DNA of 10,436 nucleotides. Source: Bacteroidota bacterium. Its GTDB lineage: Bacteria; Bacteroidota; Bacteroidia; Cytophagales; Cyclobacteriaceae. How positions within the stretch are numbered: the stretch's first letter is position 1; each line of letters begins with the position of its first letter. This document shows, piece by piece, positions 1 through 7,430 of the stretch. The stretch is from assembly GCA_003242315.1 (NCBI GenBank), contig QGUY01000134.1:1-10436 (forward strand), read 5' to 3'. Under the pieces are notes generated by a model. That model was not told where the DNA came from. It made no database searches and saw only the letters and a program-made list of their open reading frames with translations. Position numbers and translations under genes: made by a program.

Positions 1-855
1 AATTTCAAGCTGGTGACCTGGAACAAAGGCATGGAGAAGTCGGTCGAGGGCTTCGGCGTACGACTCGAAAAAGGGTTCGACACAATGCTGTGGTACCCGG
101 AGTCGGAAAAGGAACAGCAACGCAATCACTATCGACGCGCTTTTGCTGGTGAGTCGTTTGAATTCATGACTTCGACTCAGCAGAATGGGGCAACGTATCA
201 CTTTCTGTCAGTTTATGCCCCGCTGAGGGACTCGAAAGGTGAGATATACGAGGTTGCCGTCTTTTCTAAGGACATGACCCTGATGGTTGCGGCGCAAAAG
301 GAAGCTGAAACCTTGCGGGATGAGGCTCAGAAACAGGCCCAGGAAATTCGGAAGCAGGGGGAGTTGCTCCAGAAAAACTTTGAGGAAATTGCCTCGCAGA
401 AGGAAAGTATGGAGCAACAGTTGATACAGATCAATGATCTCAAGGAAAACCTGGAGGCGCGCGAATTGGTAATCGGTCTCACGACCATACTTTCTGAAAC
501 GGATCTGTACGGAACCATCACCTACATCAATCCGAAGTTCTGTGAGGTGTCTGGATTTACAAAAGAGGAACTCATCGGGAAGCCGCATAACGTCGTCCGT
601 CACCCCGACATGCCGAAAGAGTTGTTTAAAGCGCTTTGGGCGACCATCAAGAAAGGCGAGCCGTTCAGAGGCATTATCAAGAACCGAAAGAAAGACGGCG
701 GTCACTACTGGGTAGACGCAACGATCGTTCCTATCCGAAACAGGGAAGGGAAGGTCGTAAAATACATCGGCGCCAGATATCACATCACGAACGAGGCATT
801 GGCAGAGGACCTGTTTAAGGCGCAGTTCAAGAAGCCGAACGGGGTGCCGGCATAA
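1..855 (+). CDS. PAS-domain sensory protein, 3' part only (5' end outside window)
   Basis: The reading frame is open from base 1, so 284 C-terminal residues of a longer protein are visible; the GTG at 13 lies inside a PAS-like strand (F-K-L-V-T-W-N) and is probably not the true start. Visible residues 1-96 look like the rest of one PAS domain. Residues about 97-156 are charged, Gln/Glu-rich and heptad-like, a likely coiled-coil linker. Residues about 157-262 form a second PAS domain of the Aer type, with N-V-V-R-H-P-D-M-P, a G-x-I-K-N-R-K-K-D-G segment and Y-W-V-D-A. Aer-type PAS domains can bind FAD and sense redox state; binding here is inferred only. The protein ends about 20 residues after this domain, with no kinase, cyclase or chemotaxis signalling domain in the visible part, so any output domain must lie upstream. 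It converges on the AraC gene with a 6-nt gap. Confidence 0.85.
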   Translation, partial: NFKLVTWNKGMEKSVEGFGVRLEKGFDTMLWYPESEKEQQRNHYRRAFAGESFEFMTSTQQNGATYHFLSVYAPLRDSKGEIYEVAVFSKDMTLMVAAQKEAETLRDEAQKQAQEIRKQGELLQKNFEEIASQKESMEQQLIQINDLKENLEARELVIGLTTILSETDLYGTITYINPKFCEVSGFTKEELIGKPHNVVRHPDMPKELFKALWATIKKGEPFRGIIKNRKKDGGHYWVDATIVPIRNREGKVVKYIGARYHITNEALAEDLFKAQFKKPNGVPA

Positions 856-861
856 TTTCTC

Positions 862-1770
862 TCACAGCACACCTTCTTCGCGGAGGGACTTGACGTACGT
901 GACGGACTTCCTGAACTGATCGGGCGTTTGATTCATGTGTTTCTTGAAAAATCGCATGAAGTAGGAAAGATCGTTAAAGCCCAGAATTTTTGAAATCTGT
1001 TTAATCGACTTGTCCGTGTACACCAGATAGCGCTTGGCTTCCAGTAACAGGCGCTCCTGTATTAAGTCCGTAAAGGTTTTGTTCAGTGCACCCTTGCATA
1101 ATGCATTCAGGTGTTTGGGCGTCATATTCATCAATTTCGCGTATTCGCTTGGAAGCTTCAGTTTGGTAAAGTGCTCTTCGATCAGGATCTGAAGCTTTCG
1201 AATGTGATTGACGGTTGTCGTAGTTCCCTTGATTGTTGTCGCGGACGTTGACTTGCGTGTGATTAGGATTAAGAGAATGTCCAGGCAATTTCTGAGGATG
1301 TCGTCCCACCCGACTCTTTTTTGAGTGAATTCGTCATACATTGCTTCGAGCATGGCAGGTAAGTGGGCGTCCTTTACAGGATCGAATTGCACGTAGGTAT
1401 CAGGCGTGTATACTCTCAGGTACGGGAATTTTTCAATGTGTCTTTCCCGGGCATACGAGTTGTAAAACTCGAGTGTGAAGTAGATGTAATATCCTGCGAT
1501 GTCTTTGGAAAATGACCAGCCGTGTACCTGTCCGGGCAACATGAGGTATGTGGCAAATGGCTTGACGTTGTATTCGATGGTATCGATCTTGTGAATGCCA
1601 CTGCCGCGCGTCACTAACATAAAAAAGAAGCAATCGTGCCGGTGGGGTGTGCTGGCAAAAGAAAATCTTTCGACATTCTCCTCAACTCTTCCCATTTCGA
1701 AATGCTGCGCGGTCGGCTTTCGCCGCATTACCTCAATGGTATATATGGGTAGACCCTTTTTTGATGACAT
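862..1770 (-). CDS. AraC family transcriptional regulator with N-terminal cupin-like domain
   Basis: A 302-residue protein. Residues about 30-130 look like the cupin-type sensing domain of AraC regulators, with the H43-R-H45 motif and a R-G-S-G turn. Residues about 188-290 are the DNA-binding domain with two helix-turn-helix units, roughly 206-229 and 255-289; the second holds I-S-K-I-L-G-F-N-D-L-S-Y-F and the typical N-Q-T-P-D-Q-F-R ending. Such proteins bind a small ligand, often a sugar, and activate nearby promoters. The frame is open up to an ATG at 1965, but homology-like sequence begins at M-S-S-K-K-G (ATG at 1770) and the usual family length is about 280-300, so 1770 is chosen. No strong Shine-Dalgarno is visible. 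It is divergent from the rhamnosidase gene, which is its most likely target by analogy with other AraC/glycosidase pairs; the inducer is unknown. Confidence 0.9.
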   Translation of the reverse strand: MSSKKGLPIYTIEVMRRKPTAQHFEMGRVEENVERFSFASTPHRHDCFFFMLVTRGSGIHKIDTIEYNVKPFATYLMLPGQVHGWSFSKDIAGYYIYFTLEFYNSYARERHIEKFPYLRVYTPDTYVQFDPVKDAHLPAMLEAMYDEFTQKRVGWDDILRNCLDILLILITRKSTSATTIKGTTTTVNHIRKLQILIEEHFTKLKLPSEYAKLMNMTPKHLNALCKGALNKTFTDLIQERLLLEAKRYLVYTDKSIKQISKILGFNDLSYFMRFFKKHMNQTPDQFRKSVTYVKSLREEGVL

Positions 1771-1978
1771 AAGAGAACTTTCTGCCGCGGCGCAAATATC
1801 GAAGTTAATCAAATTTCCACCGAAGATCGCTGTGGCTAGCCTCTCGAAAGGACCCGCCCGCATCGCCGGATGGGGATATATTCCAATCAAAGTGTGTATT
1901 CGCACAACAGAACTCATGGGGCAGGATGGAGTGGGATCCGATTTGGCGTATTTTGCTGACTCCATTAATTACATTGAT
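1771..1978. promoter_or_regulatory. Divergent promoter region between AraC regulator and rhamnosidase
   Basis: These 208 nt separate two divergent start codons and must hold both promoters and probably the regulator's operator. An imperfect dyad, TGTG-N6-CACA, lies at 1893-1906. Read on the minus strand, 1907-1892 is TTGTGCGAATACACAC, nearly the same as a site in the 5765-5972 gap. A GATATTTG box on the minus strand (1793-1800) resembles the Bacteroidota -7 element TAnnTTTG, but no matching -33 TTTG is at the right distance. Both flanking reading frames stay open through this gap on opposite strands, which makes start calling ambiguous. Confidence 0.5.
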
Positions 1979-4387
1979 ATGCGGGTCTTGTTATACTTTT
2001 TCGGGTTGACCATATGCTTTCTGCCATTGTGGGTTGCTGGACAGGAGCTCAATGTGCCAGCCGTGCGTTACACGCCAAGTCCTTGGAGGGCGGTCTGGAT
2101 CACCCATCCGGACATTTCTGGCAACGAGTATGCCGTCGTCAATTTTAGGAAGGACTTCCAGCTCGATGTCAAACCTTCGCAGTTCATTATATCCGTTTCG
2201 GCCGATAACAAATATGTATTGTATGTTAATGGCCACCTTGTTGCACGAGGGCCGCAGTTGTCCGATATCCGTCATTGGCGCTATGAGACGATAGACATTG
2301 CCTCCTTCCTGCAGGAAGGTCAAAACGTGATCGCTGCGGAGGTAGTGAATTTTGGTCCCGACCGCTTTTTCGGACAGCAAAGCTACCGTACCGCTTTTAT
2401 CCTCAACGGCATCACAGCGGCGCCGGAATCCATTCAGGCTTCTATTGTCAATACGTCGCGAGGTACCTGGAAAACGTTTCTGAATACAGGTGTTAGCGGT
2501 AAGGAAGTACGGTGGAGAACAATGCCCCGCGACATTATCGGTGGATTCTATGCAAGTAATCCTACGGACAGCGTCAACGCGGCAGCCTATCCCTGGGGGT
2601 GGGAGCAACCATCCTTCAATGCGGCTGCCTGGAAGGACGCCGCTTTCTGTGAAAACGCAAGTGCCTTTGGCGGAGGATTCGGATGGATCCTGGAACCGCG
2701 CAATACACCCATCCCGGTACAGCGTCAGGAGCGACTGGCCAGCGTCGCCGTTGCAGAAGGCATCCAAAAAGCTGAAAGAATTCTCCGCGGTGAAGGCCTC
2801 ACCATTCCGGCGAATGCTTCCGTACGCATTCTCATCGACAACAAGGTGCTTACCACGGGATATCCTGAGTTCTATTTTGACATGGGCAAAGATGCCGTGA
2901 TACGGATTGGATATGCGGAAAACCTATTCCTGCCTAACTCCGCGAACAAGGGCAATCGGAATGAATACAAGGGTATGCAGTTCGTGGGGATAAGGGACGT
3001 TATTGTGGCCGATGGGGGGAAAGGCAGGAAGTTCATACCTACGTGGATGCGAACCTTTCGATTTATCGAATTGAAAATACAGACCGGAAACGAACCGCTT
3101 GTGATTCGCGATTTCTTCAACATGTACACGTCCACACCCATTCCGATGAGGGCGGACTTTAAGGCCAGCGATCCGGTATATGAGAAAATATTCGATCTAT
3201 GCAGAAGAACCGTTGCACTCTGTACCCAGGATTACTTCCTGAGTGATGCCTACTACGAAACCATGCAGTATGTTGGTGACACCAAAGTTCACGCACCGGT
3301 GTGGCAAGCCTTCAGCGGCAATGACCTTCACACAAGAAACGCGTTGGAGCAGTTCCACTACTCGCGTCTTTGGGATGGGAACCTAACAAGCTGCTATCCC
3401 TTGCGATCCACCTTCGTGCATCCGACGTACTCGGTGATATGGGTCGATATGCTGTATGATTACCTCGTCTGGTCGGGCGATTCGGCATTCATTCGAAAAT
3501 TCGTTCCGGGCATACATCACACCTTGAGCATGTTCGACGCACTGATACAGGATAACGGCCTGGCCGGTGCTACGCGCTGGGATTATTTTGTCGATTGGTA
3601 CCAGGACTCAGAAAGGGGCGGACTTGCTCCGGGTCAGGATGGTTCCAATTCAGCTGTGGTTACGCTTCACTATGTCCACGCTCTCCAAAGTGCATCAAGG
3701 ATCCTGGCTTATCTCGGTGCGCGGCAGGAGGCAGACAAGTACTTGCATAGATCAAAGGAGATCGCGGCCAAAGTTTACAATTTGTGCTTCGATCCCTCGC
3801 GCCGGCTTCTCGCTGAACGACCAGACAAGTCTTATTTCGATCAGCATACCAACATCCTCGGAATTCTGACGGATGCGATTCCACAAGACCAGCAACGCGG
3901 TGTATTGGAACGGATTCTCGAGGACAGCTCACTTGGTCAGGCAACCTACTATTATCGATTCTACCTTTTTGAAGCTCTTCGAAAGGTGGGTGCCGGTGAT
4001 CTGTTCGATAAGGCGCTCGAACCCTGGAAGGATTTGGTACGCGACGGTCTGACCACAGCCCTGGAGCGCATGGAGTCGCCAAACAAACCGACCCGATCTG
4101 AATGCCATCCCTGGTCTACCGGTCCTGCTTATGCGTATTATACGTTAATTGCCGGTATCACGCCCGCTGATATCGGCTTCGGGACCATCCGTTTCAAACC
4201 GGAACTTGGTACTCTTAATTTCATCGAGGGTGCATATCCACATCCTAAAGGCGACATCACCTTTAGTATACGCCGAAAGGGCAAGTCCCTCGTCGCCGAC
4301 ATTACACTGCCGGAAGGAGTTTCGGGTGTGGCTGAAATCAACAATAAGACCTTGACGCTGAAGTCAGGGCGTCAGACATTACAGTAA
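1979..4387 (+). CDS. Secreted GH78-like alpha-L-rhamnosidase
   Basis: An 802-residue protein predicted to release terminal alpha-L-rhamnose from glycans or glycosides outside the cytoplasm. Residues 1-21 form a signal peptide (M-R-V, hydrophobic core, V-A-G before Q22); this fixes the ATG at 1979 although the frame is open back to 1595. Residues about 35-150 look like the N-terminal jelly-roll domain of bacterial rhamnosidases, with the A-D-N-K-Y-V-L-Y-V-N84-G motif. The (alpha/alpha)6 catalytic barrel spans about 390-720. The catalytic loop reads D423-A-Y-Y-E427 then Y-V-G-D434, instead of the common GH78 D-C-P-x-R-x-E pattern with G-W-x-G-D. E427 and D434 plausibly match the general acid and a conserved Asp. 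A second acidic loop, R-S-E708-C-H710-P-W712, may carry the base. The C-terminal part (about 725-800) resembles the beta-sandwich rhamnosidase C domain. The neighbour is a divergent AraC regulator. Exact substrate specificity cannot be read. Confidence 0.87.
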   Translation: MRVLLYFFGLTICFLPLWVAGQELNVPAVRYTPSPWRAVWITHPDISGNEYAVVNFRKDFQLDVKPSQFIISVSADNKYVLYVNGHLVARGPQLSDIRHWRYETIDIASFLQEGQNVIAAEVVNFGPDRFFGQQSYRTAFILNGITAAPESIQASIVNTSRGTWKTFLNTGVSGKEVRWRTMPRDIIGGFYASNPTDSVNAAAYPWGWEQPSFNAAAWKDAAFCENASAFGGGFGWILEPRNTPIPVQRQERLASVAVAEGIQKAERILRGEGLTIPANASVRILIDNKVLTTGYPEFYFDMGKDAVIRIGYAENLFLPNSANKGNRNEYKGMQFVGIRDVIVADGGKGRKFIPTWMRTFRFIELKIQTGNEPLVIRDFFNMYTSTPIPMRADFKASDPVYEKIFDLCRRTVALCTQDYFLSDAYYETMQYVGDTKVHAPVWQAFSGNDLHTRNALEQFHYSRLWDGNLTSCYPLRSTFVHPTYSVIWVDMLYDYLVWSGDSAFIRKFVPGIHHTLSMFDALIQDNGLAGATRWDYFVDWYQDSERGGLAPGQDGSNSAVVTLHYVHALQSASRILAYLGARQEADKYLHRSKEIAAKVYNLCFDPSRRLLAERPDKSYFDQHTNILGILTDAIPQDQQRGVLERILEDSSLGQATYYYRFYLFEALRKVGAGDLFDKALEPWKDLVRDGLTTALERMESPNKPTRSECHPWSTGPAYAYYTLIAGITPADIGFGTIRFKPELGTLNFIEGAYPHPKGDITFSIRRKGKSLVADITLPEGVSGVAEINNKTLTLKSGRQTLQ

Positions 4388-4399
4388 CAATGTTGTGCT

Positions 4400-5764
4400 T
4401 TACAATGCCGTCCCTTCCCAGACGGTTTTCACGTTGACGAATTCACGGATTCCGTGCGATGAGAGTTCGCGGCCATAACCCGATCGCTTTGTGCCACCAA
4501 AGGGAAGGCGGGGATCGGACTTGACAAGACCGTTTATGAAGACAGCGCCATCCTCGGAACCCTCGATGAATGTCTGAGCCCGCTCCCGACTTTGAGTGAA
4601 CACGGAGATACCCAATCCAAAAGTACTCGTGTTGGCCAGTCGAAGCGCTTCCTCATCGTCCTTTGCGATTGTTACCGCCGCCACGGGACCAAACAGCTCT
4701 TCGTCGAACGCGGGCATTCCCGGTTGAACTTCGCGAAGGAGGGTAGGATAGTAGAAGTTGTCTTTTCGGGTTCCCCCAAAGACAACTCTTGCGCCTGCCT
4801 CCACGGATTGATTGACTTGTTCTTCAAGTTGGTCGGTGAGGTCTGTTCGTGCCAGCGGCCCCATGTCCGTCTCGGGGTCCATGGGGTTGCCGACCTTCAA
4901 TTTCGCGGCATGTGCTGAAAATTTTAGGATGTACTCTTCGGCGATGTCTTGATGAAGTATGAATCGCTTGGCGGCAATACAACTCTGCCCTGCATTCTGC
5001 ATACGGGCACGGACGCCAACTTCTACAGCCGCTTTCAGATCGGCATCAGGCAGTACGATGAATGCATTACTCCCGCCAAGTTCAAGTACTGTTTTCTTGA
5101 TGTTCTTACCGGCCTGTGACGCCACGGAAGCGCCAGCGCCTTCGCTTCCCGTCAGCGTGACAGCTTTGATCGTGGGATTCTCAATGAGTGACGACACCTG
5201 ATCCTTGTCGACGATAAGCGTTTGAAATGCTCCAACGGGAAAGCCTGCCTTTGTAAAAACCTTTTCTATGAGCAAGGCACATCCGAGTACATTCGATGCG
5301 TGTTTTAGTACGCACACGTTGCCTGCCATCAGAGCGGGTGCCGCAAATCGGAAGACCTGCCAGAAGGGAAAATTCCACGGCATAATGGCGAGGATCGTCC
5401 CAAGTGGTTCATAGCGGACGTAACTTTTAGCGGCATCTGTTTCAATGACTTCAGCGGCGAGAAATTCAGCTGCGTGTTCCGCGTAGTAGTCGCACGCCCA
5501 GGCGCATTTTTCAACTTCGGCGACTGCCTCCTTCAGTGATTTTCCCATTTCCAGCGTGATGGTTCTCGCGAGGTCGTCCTTGTCATCCCTCAGCACGCGG
5601 GCGGCCGCGCGCATAAGCGCCGCCCGGCTTTCGAAAGAAGCCTGGCGCCACGTCTTGAAAGTGTTTGTCGCCACTTCCAGTTTTTGGTTGAGTGCATTAT
5701 CGGAGATGGACTCGTATTCATGCAACTCGTCCAGTGTGTATGGATTTATGCTCTTGAATTTCAT
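4400..5764 (-). CDS. NAD(P)-dependent succinate-semialdehyde dehydrogenase (aldehyde dehydrogenase superfamily)
   Basis: A 454-residue cytoplasmic aldehyde dehydrogenase predicted to oxidise succinate semialdehyde to succinate, the last step of GABA-type catabolism. It has the family hallmarks: the I-M-P-W-N-F-P-F-W-Q-V segment, a cofactor-site T-G-S-E-G-A-G, catalytic general base E228 in L-E-L-G-G and nucleophile C262 in N-A-G-Q-S-C, 34 residues apart as usual. The short length, with almost no N-terminal extension before I-N-P, plus the C-terminal S-D-P-R-L-P-F-G-G-T-K-R-S-G-Y-G-R-E-L, fit the short Sad/YneI-like group rather than longer GabD or AldA enzymes. Start ATG at 5764 gives the normal N-terminus. 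No GABA transaminase or permease is adjacent, so the physiological aldehyde is not proven; lactaldehyde from rhamnose breakdown is a less likely alternative. It converges on the rhamnosidase with a 12-nt gap and is divergent from the PHP gene. Confidence 0.93.
   Translation of the reverse strand: MKFKSINPYTLDELHEYESISDNALNQKLEVATNTFKTWRQASFESRAALMRAAARVLRDDKDDLARTITLEMGKSLKEAVAEVEKCAWACDYYAEHAAEFLAAEVIETDAAKSYVRYEPLGTILAIMPWNFPFWQVFRFAAPALMAGNVCVLKHASNVLGCALLIEKVFTKAGFPVGAFQTLIVDKDQVSSLIENPTIKAVTLTGSEGAGASVASQAGKNIKKTVLELGGSNAFIVLPDADLKAAVEVGVRARMQNAGQSCIAAKRFILHQDIAEEYILKFSAHAAKLKVGNPMDPETDMGPLARTDLTDQLEEQVNQSVEAGARVVFGGTRKDNFYYPTLLREVQPGMPAFDEELFGPVAAVTIAKDDEEALRLANTSTFGLGISVFTQSRERAQTFIEGSEDGAVFINGLVKSDPRLPFGGTKRSGYGRELSSHGIREFVNVKTVWEGTAL
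4408..4429 (+). terminator. Weak terminator-like hairpin downstream of rhamnosidase
   Basis: CCGTC (4408-4412) and GACGG (4421-4425) pair perfectly across an 8-nt loop and are followed by TTTT. It starts 21 nt after the rhamnosidase stop and lies inside the 3' end of the opposing dehydrogenase gene. The stem is only 5 bp and the T run is short, so it may be chance. A second AT-rich 5-bp inverted repeat (ACATT 4376-4380 / AATGT 4389-4393) overlaps the stop codon. Confidence 0.3.
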
Positions 5765-5972
5765 GGCATCATTATCAAAGATCTAATGCGAATTTAGCGG
5801 GCACGTGTGACTTGTCCGCCGGTTCCTTCGATTATGATCCGCTGTGTTTTTGTGCAATACACGCATTTTGCTCAGGACAGTACATCGGTATGAGTGCCTG
5901 AAAGATCGGAGGAATAGCCTCTTTCAACTATTGGTAACATTGTGCAAATTGTAGATTGCAGGCTTTTTTGAG
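5765..5972. promoter_or_regulatory. Divergent promoter region between dehydrogenase and PHP gene
   Basis: These 208 nt separate two divergent starts. The 8-mer TTGTGCAA occurs twice in direct orientation, at 5850-5857 and 5940-5947, exactly 90 bp apart. The first copy extends to TTGTGCAATACACGC (5850-5864), close to a site upstream of the rhamnosidase. A TAGATTGC box at 5952-5959 with TTG at 5931-5933 resembles a Bacteroidota promoter, but it would give a leader of only a few bases for the PHP gene. Promoters are therefore located only by context. Confidence 0.45.
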
Positions 5973-7196
5973 ATGATAATAAGGAATTTCACCTACGCCA
6001 GGCTCTTTTTTGTTGGGTTGGGCCTGTTAGCAAGTGTTCTGATATCTTGCGAGCGTGGAAAAAAGGATACGAGGCGCTGGTATAAGGGAAATCTTCACAC
6101 GCATTCATATTGGAGCGACGGGGACGAGTTTCCGGAGATGATAATGGACTGGTATAAGTCCCACGGATACAACTTCCTGGCACTTTCTGATCATAACATA
6201 CTAGCTGAAGGGGAAAAGTGGGTAAAGGTGCCAAACAGCAGGATGTATGAGGAAGGATTCCAGCAGTATGTCCAGCGGTTTGGCGAGGAATGGGTCACCC
6301 ACCGCATGGATTCAGGTCGAATTCTGGTTCGACTCAAGACGTTGGAGGAGTATCGTCCTCTATTTGAAGATGAATCCTTTCTCGTTATTCCTTCAGAAGA
6401 GCTTACCGACGGCTATGATGGCCGACCTGTTCACGTAAACGCTACGAATATCAAACACCACATACCGCCTCAAGGCGGTGGAAGTGTGTTGGAAGTCTTG
6501 CAGCGAAACGTTGACGCCGTATTGCGACAGCGCGAAGAAACTGGTGTGCCCATGTTCCCCCACATAAACCATCCAAACTTTTTTTACGGAGTTTCGTTAC
6601 GGGACATGATCGAATTGCGCGGAGAACGCTTTTTCGAAGTATACAATGGCCATCCGCTGGTGAACAACTATGGCGATTCCCTGAGACCCGGTACGGAAAC
6701 CATGTGGGATCTCATCAACATCGCATACAGCAACAGGAATCAACCGTTGATGTATGGACTGGCTACTGACGACAGTCATAACTATCACCAATTCGGAACT
6801 GCGTACGCCAACGCCGGGAGGGGGTGGGTTATGGTGCGCGCGGACTCCTTAACGCCTGCTTCCATCATCAGAGCGATGGAGGCGGGCGACTTTTACGCTA
6901 CAACGGGCGTATTGCTTGATGATGTTTCCTTCGACGAGGGCATGCTTCACATTCGCGTTAAGGAAGAACCCGGAGTTAAGTACGAGATTCGCATCATCGG
7001 AGTCGCCGCCTCACAGCCGGAACCTCGGGAACTTGAAGTCGTCGAAGGTACAGAAGCCCACTTTAAAGTAACGGACGAGTATTTGTTCGTACGTGCAAAA
7101 GTTGTATCTGATCGGGTGAAGGAGAATCCTTTTAAGGAAGGTGATGTTGAAGTAGCCTGGACGCAGCCCGTCTCTACCATTACCGGCCGCCAGTAG
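5973..7196 (+). CDS. PHP-domain metal-dependent hydrolase, predicted lipoprotein
   Basis: A 407-residue protein. Residues 1-26 form a lipoprotein signal peptide with lipobox L23-I-S-C26, so the mature enzyme should be membrane-anchored outside the cytoplasm; this supports the ATG at 5973. The PHP fold follows: L-H42-T-H44 with D49, then L-S-D73-H74, the H197-I-N-H200-P motif, E222-V-Y-N and finally A-T-D266-D267-S-H269. These are the metal ligands expected of a polymerase-and-histidinol-phosphatase domain, which holds two or three metal ions and usually cleaves phosphoester bonds. After about residue 310 comes a small beta-rich tail with no recognised motif. All canonical ligand motifs are present, so it is likely active. 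The substrate is unknown; an extracytoplasmic site rules against histidinol phosphate and suggests a phosphorylated or nucleotide-like compound outside the inner membrane. It is transcribed alone, divergent from the dehydrogenase. Confidence 0.88.
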   Translation: MIIRNFTYARLFFVGLGLLASVLISCERGKKDTRRWYKGNLHTHSYWSDGDEFPEMIMDWYKSHGYNFLALSDHNILAEGEKWVKVPNSRMYEEGFQQYVQRFGEEWVTHRMDSGRILVRLKTLEEYRPLFEDESFLVIPSEELTDGYDGRPVHVNATNIKHHIPPQGGGSVLEVLQRNVDAVLRQREETGVPMFPHINHPNFFYGVSLRDMIELRGERFFEVYNGHPLVNNYGDSLRPGTETMWDLINIAYSNRNQPLMYGLATDDSHNYHQFGTAYANAGRGWVMVRADSLTPASIIRAMEAGDFYATTGVLLDDVSFDEGMLHIRVKEEPGVKYEIRIIGVAASQPEPRELEVVEGTEAHFKVTDEYLFVRAKVVSDRVKENPFKEGDVEVAWTQPVSTITGRQ

Positions 7197-7206
7197 GCCC
7201 CGCGTT

Positions 7207-7218
7207 GAAAACGTTTTC
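7207..7218. promoter_or_regulatory. Perfect 12-bp palindrome resembling a LacI-family operator
   Basis: GAAAACGTTTTC is its own reverse complement with a central CG, the pattern typical of operators for LacI/GalR-type sugar regulators. It lies 10 nt after the PHP stop and about 210 nt before the next start. No LacI-family gene is in the window, so any binding protein is encoded elsewhere. The rest of the 234-nt gap 7197-7430 has a T7 run (7234-7240), a small inverted repeat TACGC-N5-GCGTA (7262-7276), and no clear promoter. Confidence 0.35.
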
Positions 7219-7430
7219 GATCAGATTCGCATTGTTTTTTTAGTCATACATGAACATTTATTACGCTCACTGCGTAGTATGATTGGCGGACATTTTTTAC
7301 CGCATGTTGGCCGATTTGAAAGAAGTTAATTTACCGCACCTACTTGGGAAAGATTATTAGGCGAAGGTCTCTTATTGCGAAATCAACTGAAGGCCCTTGC
7401 GGGAATTGTGATTATTTAATTGTCGAGAAC

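Noticed and set aside
208..783. 191-residue minus-strand open frame opposite the PAS gene
   Set aside because: It is antisense to a clearly coding PAS region, shows no recognisable domain, and looks like a codon-bias shadow.
1793..1800. GATATTTG as the -7 box of the AraC promoter
   Set aside because: It misses one consensus base and has no TTTG at the -33 position; kept only as a remark in the gap entry.
4400..5764. Lactaldehyde dehydrogenase acting in rhamnose catabolism with the neighbouring rhamnosidase
   Set aside because: Length and motif pattern fit the short succinate-semialdehyde dehydrogenase group better, and it is convergent with, not in an operon with, the rhamnosidase.
5952..5959. 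TAGATTGC as the -7 box of the PHP gene
   Set aside because: It ends 13 nt before the ATG, leaving an implausibly short leader, and matches the consensus only partly.
7262..7276. TACGC-N5-GCGTA inverted repeat as a terminator or operator
   Set aside because: The stem is only 5 bp, no T run follows directly, and it matches no operator I know.
7344..7430. Upstream ATG extending the small hypothetical protein by 29 residues
   Set aside because: The extension is Arg/Ser-rich with no ordered pattern, while the protein from 7431 begins with regular amphipathic sequence.
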